A stretch of DNA of 64,000 bases from Flammula alnicola (lineage: Eukaryota > Basidiomycota > Agaricomycetes > Agaricales > Strophariaceae): assembly GCA_015499995.1 (NCBI GenBank), contig JADNRV010000150.1, positions 1 through 64,000 on the forward strand, in the 5' to 3' direction. Every line of letters starts with the position of its first letter. Positions within the stretch are counted from its first letter, which is position 1. The notes beneath the pieces were generated by a model. That model was not told the origin of the DNA and searched no databases. It worked only from the letters and a program-made list of their open reading frames with translations. The position numbers and the translations under genes are program-made. This document shows, piece after piece, positions 59,733-64,000 of the stretch.

Positions 59733-60712
59733 ATGTTCAAATCCTCTACTTCTTATGTCCTCGGTGCCATGACCCTCTTAGTATGCGCTGCTGTTACCTC
59801 AGCCGTGCCCACCCAGCTAGAGGCCAGACACGAGGTATGTTTATGATTAATATGTATATGTACTTTGGATTGGCGTGGAACTCATCACATCTGTGCACAT
59901 CATGCAGGACGCCTCTCCCAATGTCCTAGTCTGCTCCGGTGCCGTTAATCCTCCCTCTGGATGTGTCACGATTCCTGTTACCTCCGACAATTGTATCAAT
60001 CTCACCGGGGGGCTCAGCTTTTTGAACAAGGAAATATCCAGTGCTCAGATCCAAGATGGCTTAGTGTGCACCTTCTTTGCCTCGTATCCGCAAGAATTCT
60101 ATGTAACTCACTCTCTCGCGACCATTCCACGTAACTAGAAATTTCGGTTGCCTTGCTCCCGCTAATGGAGGTGACGTCGTATTACAAGGTGGAACTTGGA
60201 ATTTTTTCTCCGTGCCAGGGACGGCCAGCACTAGTGATGGGCACGGGTAACCCACGGGCGAATTTTTGTCGACCCGCACCCGTACCCGCCAAAACCCGCA
60301 CCCATGGCCACGGGTACGGGATCCCGTGCTTGCAGGTGCGGGTTTGCAGGTGACCCGTGGGTACAGAAACCCGTGCGGGTTTGATGGGGATGTCGTGAGA
60401 ACTTGTGCTATTGTAACAATGTTGAATTAGAATTAGAATAAATTTTATCAAACTACATTACATAATTAACTATTCTGGTAACTAAAGAACATTTTTGACA
60501 CACATTTCGGAGTTTTCCGTGTGCCGGCCGAAAACCCGTGACCCGGCTCATGGGTACGGGTTTGCCTGAGGGTGACTCAATTCCCACCCGCACCCGTACC
60601 CGCTAGACCCGTACCCGCAAACCCGCACGGGTGTCGATACCCGTGCCCATCACTAGCCAGCACAGTCAATTTCAATGACCAGACAAGCTCTTTCAGCTGC
60701 TCCCTGGTTTAG
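59733..60712 (+). pseudogene. Six-cysteine small secreted protein, copy 1, interrupted by a hAT-type element
   Basis: Exon 1 (59733-59834) encodes a signal peptide, MFKSSTSYVLGAMTLLVCAA, with a cleavage-like site after TSA and the start of the mature protein VPTQLEARHE. Exon 2 (59908-60083) has NVLVCSGAVNPPSGCVTIP, SDNCINLTGGLSFLNKE and GLVCTFFAS. After an intron (60084-60138) exon 3 reads NFGCLAPANGGDVVLQGG and WNFFSVPGTAST, where the element 60232-60655 interrupts it. Beyond the element the frame resumes: VNFNDQTSSFSCSLV, stop TAG at 60710-60712. The same ending occurs in the paralogue at 55753. The mature protein would have six cysteines and about 100 residues. Function unknown; it could be an effector or a wall protein. 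The spacing is not that of hydrophobins. Confidence 0.75.
60232..60655. mobile_element. Non-autonomous hAT-type element with CGGGTACGGG arrays, 424 bp
   Basis: Perfect terminal inverted repeats TAGTGATGGGCACGGGTA at each end, flanked by an exact 8-bp duplication GCCAGCAC (60224-60231 and 60656-60663). Both subterminal regions are arrays of ACCCGTACCCGC/GCGGGTACGGGT. The core is AT-rich without coding capacity. Its ends closely resemble those of the element at 44488-45133. Confidence 0.92.
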
Positions 60713-62778
60713 TCAGTAAGTCTAGACAGACTTCTCTATCTCCGAAGAACTGACAAGGACGTAGCAACATTACTAAATCGATCAATGGCCGATTTCTGAT
60801 GGAATTGTGTATATCGGAGGGTAGATAGTGGGATGAACAATATACTGGGATTTTCTGCATTTACCATGGTAGAAATTAAATCCAAAGTTCCCAGCAAAAA
60901 AAGACTTCACAAGGAACATACTCTGCCACTGAGAAGCGCTAAACAAAACAAGAAAGGAATAATTGACCGAATGCAGATAACGATCCCCATGTTCGTGCCC
61001 GAGTTCATGAAGCCTTCCAACACTACTTCCTTTCTTATTGCCAGGATAATGGTCACCTTACTACTTGCACAAGTCAACGATGCTGTTACTGTACTGGTGG
61101 GATCGTGTAACAGAGAGCGAAGCTACGCCTGGAAGAAGTGGAGGAGAAGGGCGCCCTAAGTTCCATGAGCGTGTTTTGCCCCTGTTAGATTCTAATTTGA
61201 TGGTATAAGGACTGGGATGAATTAGTTGTACTTGGAGAGGTCGACAGAGCGGTTTAGGAGGGTTGATGTGACAGAACATGAAGAGGACAGAACTGATGAA
61301 AGAAACGAAGAACCCGATGAAGGAAACAGTTGATGCTGGGCCCGGCCAGCACCCTTCGTCGGAATTGTATCCACGATTCTACTTATTAATGAAGTATGAA
61401 ACAAGGCTTATCAAAAGTAAATTTCAATGATGGGAGGCCTTGCAGTGAAACATGTGCCAGCCGAGTGAGATGAACTTCGAAAGTGAATAAGTATCATCCT
61501 ATTGCGACTCTCTTGAAACCTTTTTTTAGTTGTCTTTTTTTTGAAGTCTAACTTCCCACGAGTTATATCTAATCAATCCCACGGTTCCGCTGTTCCGGCT
61601 CCCATCCTTTCCAAGGAGCCAAGACGTGGCGATGGGCAGTCTATTTCGTTTAACATTTTGGCCCCAGTGAAACCGTGAATACGGCTTATAGTATATGCTG
61701 ACACATCAGCTCGGAGTCGAAGAAACTGACCGTAGTGGATTCTTCCAACGCCTTGACCGGCGAAAAATCAACTTGACAACACTCAAACTCAACCTAAATC
61801 CTCGAGGGCCCTTTGCACTTTTCTCTACATGTTATATATCCTTGGCCTGGATTCCCAAGCGGACATTAGCCTTTCACAGCAGCAGAAAAGTCACAATCCG
61901 CGCCATTTCGGCTGGTATTCTTCGGGAAAGGGGTGGCGCACAGCTGGCATCTTTGTCTCGTCATGAGTTCGAGTTTAGGTCAGAGACCCCACTCACAATA
62001 AAGGATTCAATATGCCCTTCAGGAGTTTTCATGAAACGAGTACACCCCTGCCAGTCTGAGCGGCCAAAGAGCATCCTCAATTTCTATCATATATGACGGG
62101 CCTCCGCCAGAAAATTGGAGTCAATCCCATCAGCAAATCAGGGAGATTCCGATTTAGCCATGTAACACCTAGCCTGTCACAACCTTATGGCCAGCTTGCA
62201 ATAGCTCGTAACTACTTGCGAGAAGTTAATCAGCTTGCAAAAATGTTGTATACCAGCTGCAGGATCAATATAATATTATACTTGAAAGATGAGATGGATG
62301 TAAGGTTTTATTGAGGTGATACCTGTCTTGTGAGTTGGCTGTCAGGTTTTTACCAGGCTTACAGGTTCAATATCAGCCTCTGGATAACTCATGGCTCATT
62401 ATAAGTATGGCACAATCTTTCGAAGGAAATATAACGAGCATCTAATATTATATGGACTTTGTAAAAGTGCGGCCTAAACATCATGCATCGATCATCATCG
62501 GGTTTGCTCAGAGGCGAATGAAATGCCTTTCAGTCGAGATTAAGAAAATGTTCTCCTGAACTCTTCCAAACAGCCTCTGAATGACAATTTCGCAACAGAC
62601 ATGCATGCACAGCAGTGTGCGTGGACTCGGATATCAAAGATTCAAACGGCCATTCGTCTGGGCAGCGAAACAAATTTTGTTCGAGTCCATTCAAACTCCG
62701 AATACTTGCATGTGCAACATCAACAAAGTTCGAAAGCCGGATACAGTATATTTACTTTCGTCCTTCCTTCCTTCTCCC
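60713..62778. other. Gene-poor stretch
   Basis: A 108-codon frame (60833-61159) and a 133-codon frame (61695-62096) are present on the plus strand, but neither has a signal peptide, motif or resemblance I recognise. No repeats were recognised. Confidence 0.35.
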
Positions 62779-63540
62779 ATCATGTCCTCATTCACTTTGA
62801 ACCCTTCGTGGCATCCTAGGCTCTTCCTGCTCTCGTATGGCCTGTTAGGTGAGAAACTAGAATATTTACTCCTAGTCATGACCCAATTACTGACAATTTG
62901 CAGCTGCTTGAACATCACGTCCGAATGTGGGCGGTCCTTGCGACTTGGGTCAGTTAGAAATCTTTCAGTCACCTGCCTTTCCTTGCCTCGATCTCACTAC
63001 CTCTCACCACAGTATTGCAAAGAACAAGAATATTCATGGAGACTAGCTGGGTGCCATTCCCAGGTGAGTGACTCTGGCGGTGTGTCTGCCTCGGGGAACT
63101 CACCGTATTTTTTCACGAGAGGCACAACTGATGGAATACCTATCCAGAACGGCAGGTATATCAATTTCTCTATACTTTACCTTTATTCTCGCTGAATCAG
63201 AAGCCGGTCTAGTCTGACACACCTGACGTTAACGACATCGGTGAGTGGCTGAATTCGGATATCTCTCTGGCTGCCTGCAACAAGTGAGTCGACATATCTA
63301 TTCTTCGTCACAGTTAGTTGCTCATTTACCTTGTTGGCATGGCATCTCTCAGAGGACAGTGCCCGTGGTTAAAGCCGCTTCCATTTCAGGTGGGTTGCTT
63401 TTTGATTTTATAATTTTATATTGATGATTTGTCTAGTTCCGTGTCAACTTACACACCGACGCTCGCTGGTCGATGCGAAATCGATTGAAGATGTTGATTA
63501 TCATGGCCTTCGTGCCATGCCCGAGATTAGTATGTTGATT
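62779..63540 (+). CDS. Uncertain multi-exon gene, unknown function
   Basis: A start at 62779 gives MSSFTLNPSWHPRLFLLSYG, a hydrophobic N-terminus. Further exons appear to include YCKEQEYSWRLAGCHSQVSD, FFTRGTTDGIPIQNGR, then SDTPDVNDIGEWLNSDISL and CNKGQCPWLKPLPF, and FRVNLHTDARWSMRNRLKM followed by a hydrophobic LIIMAFVPC segment. The order loosely recalls a family of mushroom membrane proteins of unknown function, which I cannot name with confidence. Splice sites are plausible (GT-AG) but not proven, and the 3' end is not determined. Confidence 0.35.
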
Positions 63541-63756
63541 CTCATTCTTAAACAAACTGTTCAACTCTAAATTCCTTTGCAGTCTTTCTGGCTCCCACTC
63601 CTCGTCATCCAACGGGCTGAAGGACCAGAATTTCGTGAGTCCCGGTCATTCACATACCTGATATTCTCCACCTCAACATGTATCCCTTTTATTATTGATA
63701 CGATTTCCTAATATTATTTGCTTCTCTACTGCGACGATTTTGAGTGTGATATCTAG

Positions 63757-64000
63757 GGTTGGGTAAGTAATTCAGAGGGCGGTAAGTTACCAGTAAGTTA
63801 CCACTCAAAATTTTTCTTCCCTCAGAGGGGTGGTAAGTTACTAGTAAGTTACCGTAAGTTACCAGTCACGTGGTCAATTTTTCGTTTTTTATTATTTTCT
63901 GTTGATTGAATTAATACTGGGCAGTAAAAATGAAAATCATAATGCCAAAGACCACTTTACAGCTTTAAAACCATACTTGAGTGTTGTGAAGCTTTGACTA
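63757..64000. mobile_element. Left end of a possible hAT-type element (cut by window end)
   Basis: The sequence TAGGGTTGGGTAAGTAATTC begins a stretch with repeated GTAAGTTACC/AGTAAGTTAC units (63780-63870), followed by AT-rich sequence. This is the architecture of the complete hAT-type elements in this window, but the right end is outside it. Confidence 0.4.

Noticed and set aside
55753..60712. The six-cysteine secreted proteins as hydrophobins
   Set aside because: They lack the CC pairs and eight-cysteine order of hydrophobins; the real hydrophobin-like pattern is at 53290-55391.

Overview
The window is nuclear DNA of a filamentous basidiomycete, most likely a mushroom-forming Agaricomycete. 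The genes are split by many 45-70 nt GT-AG introns. Recognisable families include a Crinkler-type effector, a hydrophobin, small secreted cysteine-rich proteins, a PDR-type ABC transporter, and a KDZ transposon carrying a TET/JBP dioxygenase gene. All gene models were read by eye from splice signals and protein-family resemblance; no database search was run.

Layout. 1-0.9 kb holds the 5' part of copy 1 of an uncharacterised multi-exon family (here 'family F'). 2.7-9.7 kb is a cluster of three kinase-fold genes: a Crinkler-like protein with an endonuclease-like and a kinase domain, an SRPK-like pseudokinase, and a TKL-type kinase with a C-terminal galactose-binding-like domain. 10.7-11.9 kb is a hAT-type element with a second element inserted at its right tip. 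12.4-18.2 kb is a full-length PDR ABC transporter and 18.3-19.4 kb a dienelactone hydrolase. 19.7-23.1 kb is repeat-rich and gene-poor.

24,525-39,062 is the centrepiece: a 14.5 kb KDZ (Kyakuja/Dileera/Zisupton) transposon bounded by an 8-bp target duplication. It has TTTAAAC-rich subterminal arrays, a CxC2-type KDZ transposase, a TET/JBP 2OG-Fe(II) dioxygenase, two further cargo genes of unknown function, and a decayed FUSC-transporter fragment. It is inserted in copy 3 of family F: the body of that gene lies at 39.2-40.3 kb and its last exon at 24.4 kb, on the other side of the transposon. Copy 2 of family F follows at 41.6-43.1 kb and looks intact.

43.9-60.7 kb alternates housekeeping genes (Dsk2/ubiquilin, electron-transfer flavoprotein beta subunit) with small genes hit by hAT-type insertions. 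A 2OG-Fe(II) oxygenase gene, a hydrophobin gene and a six-cysteine small secreted protein gene are each interrupted by an element flanked by an exact 8-bp duplication, and the reading frame resumes across each site. A paralogue of the secreted protein has lost its 5' end at the edge of a fourth element. A 923-bp foldback element with about 335-bp arms lies at 47.7-48.6 kb. The last 3 kb hold little beyond one uncertain gene and the left end of another element.

Overall this looks like a recently transposon-bombarded accessory region, in which the interrupted genes are mostly effector-like, secreted or surface genes and the core genes are intact.
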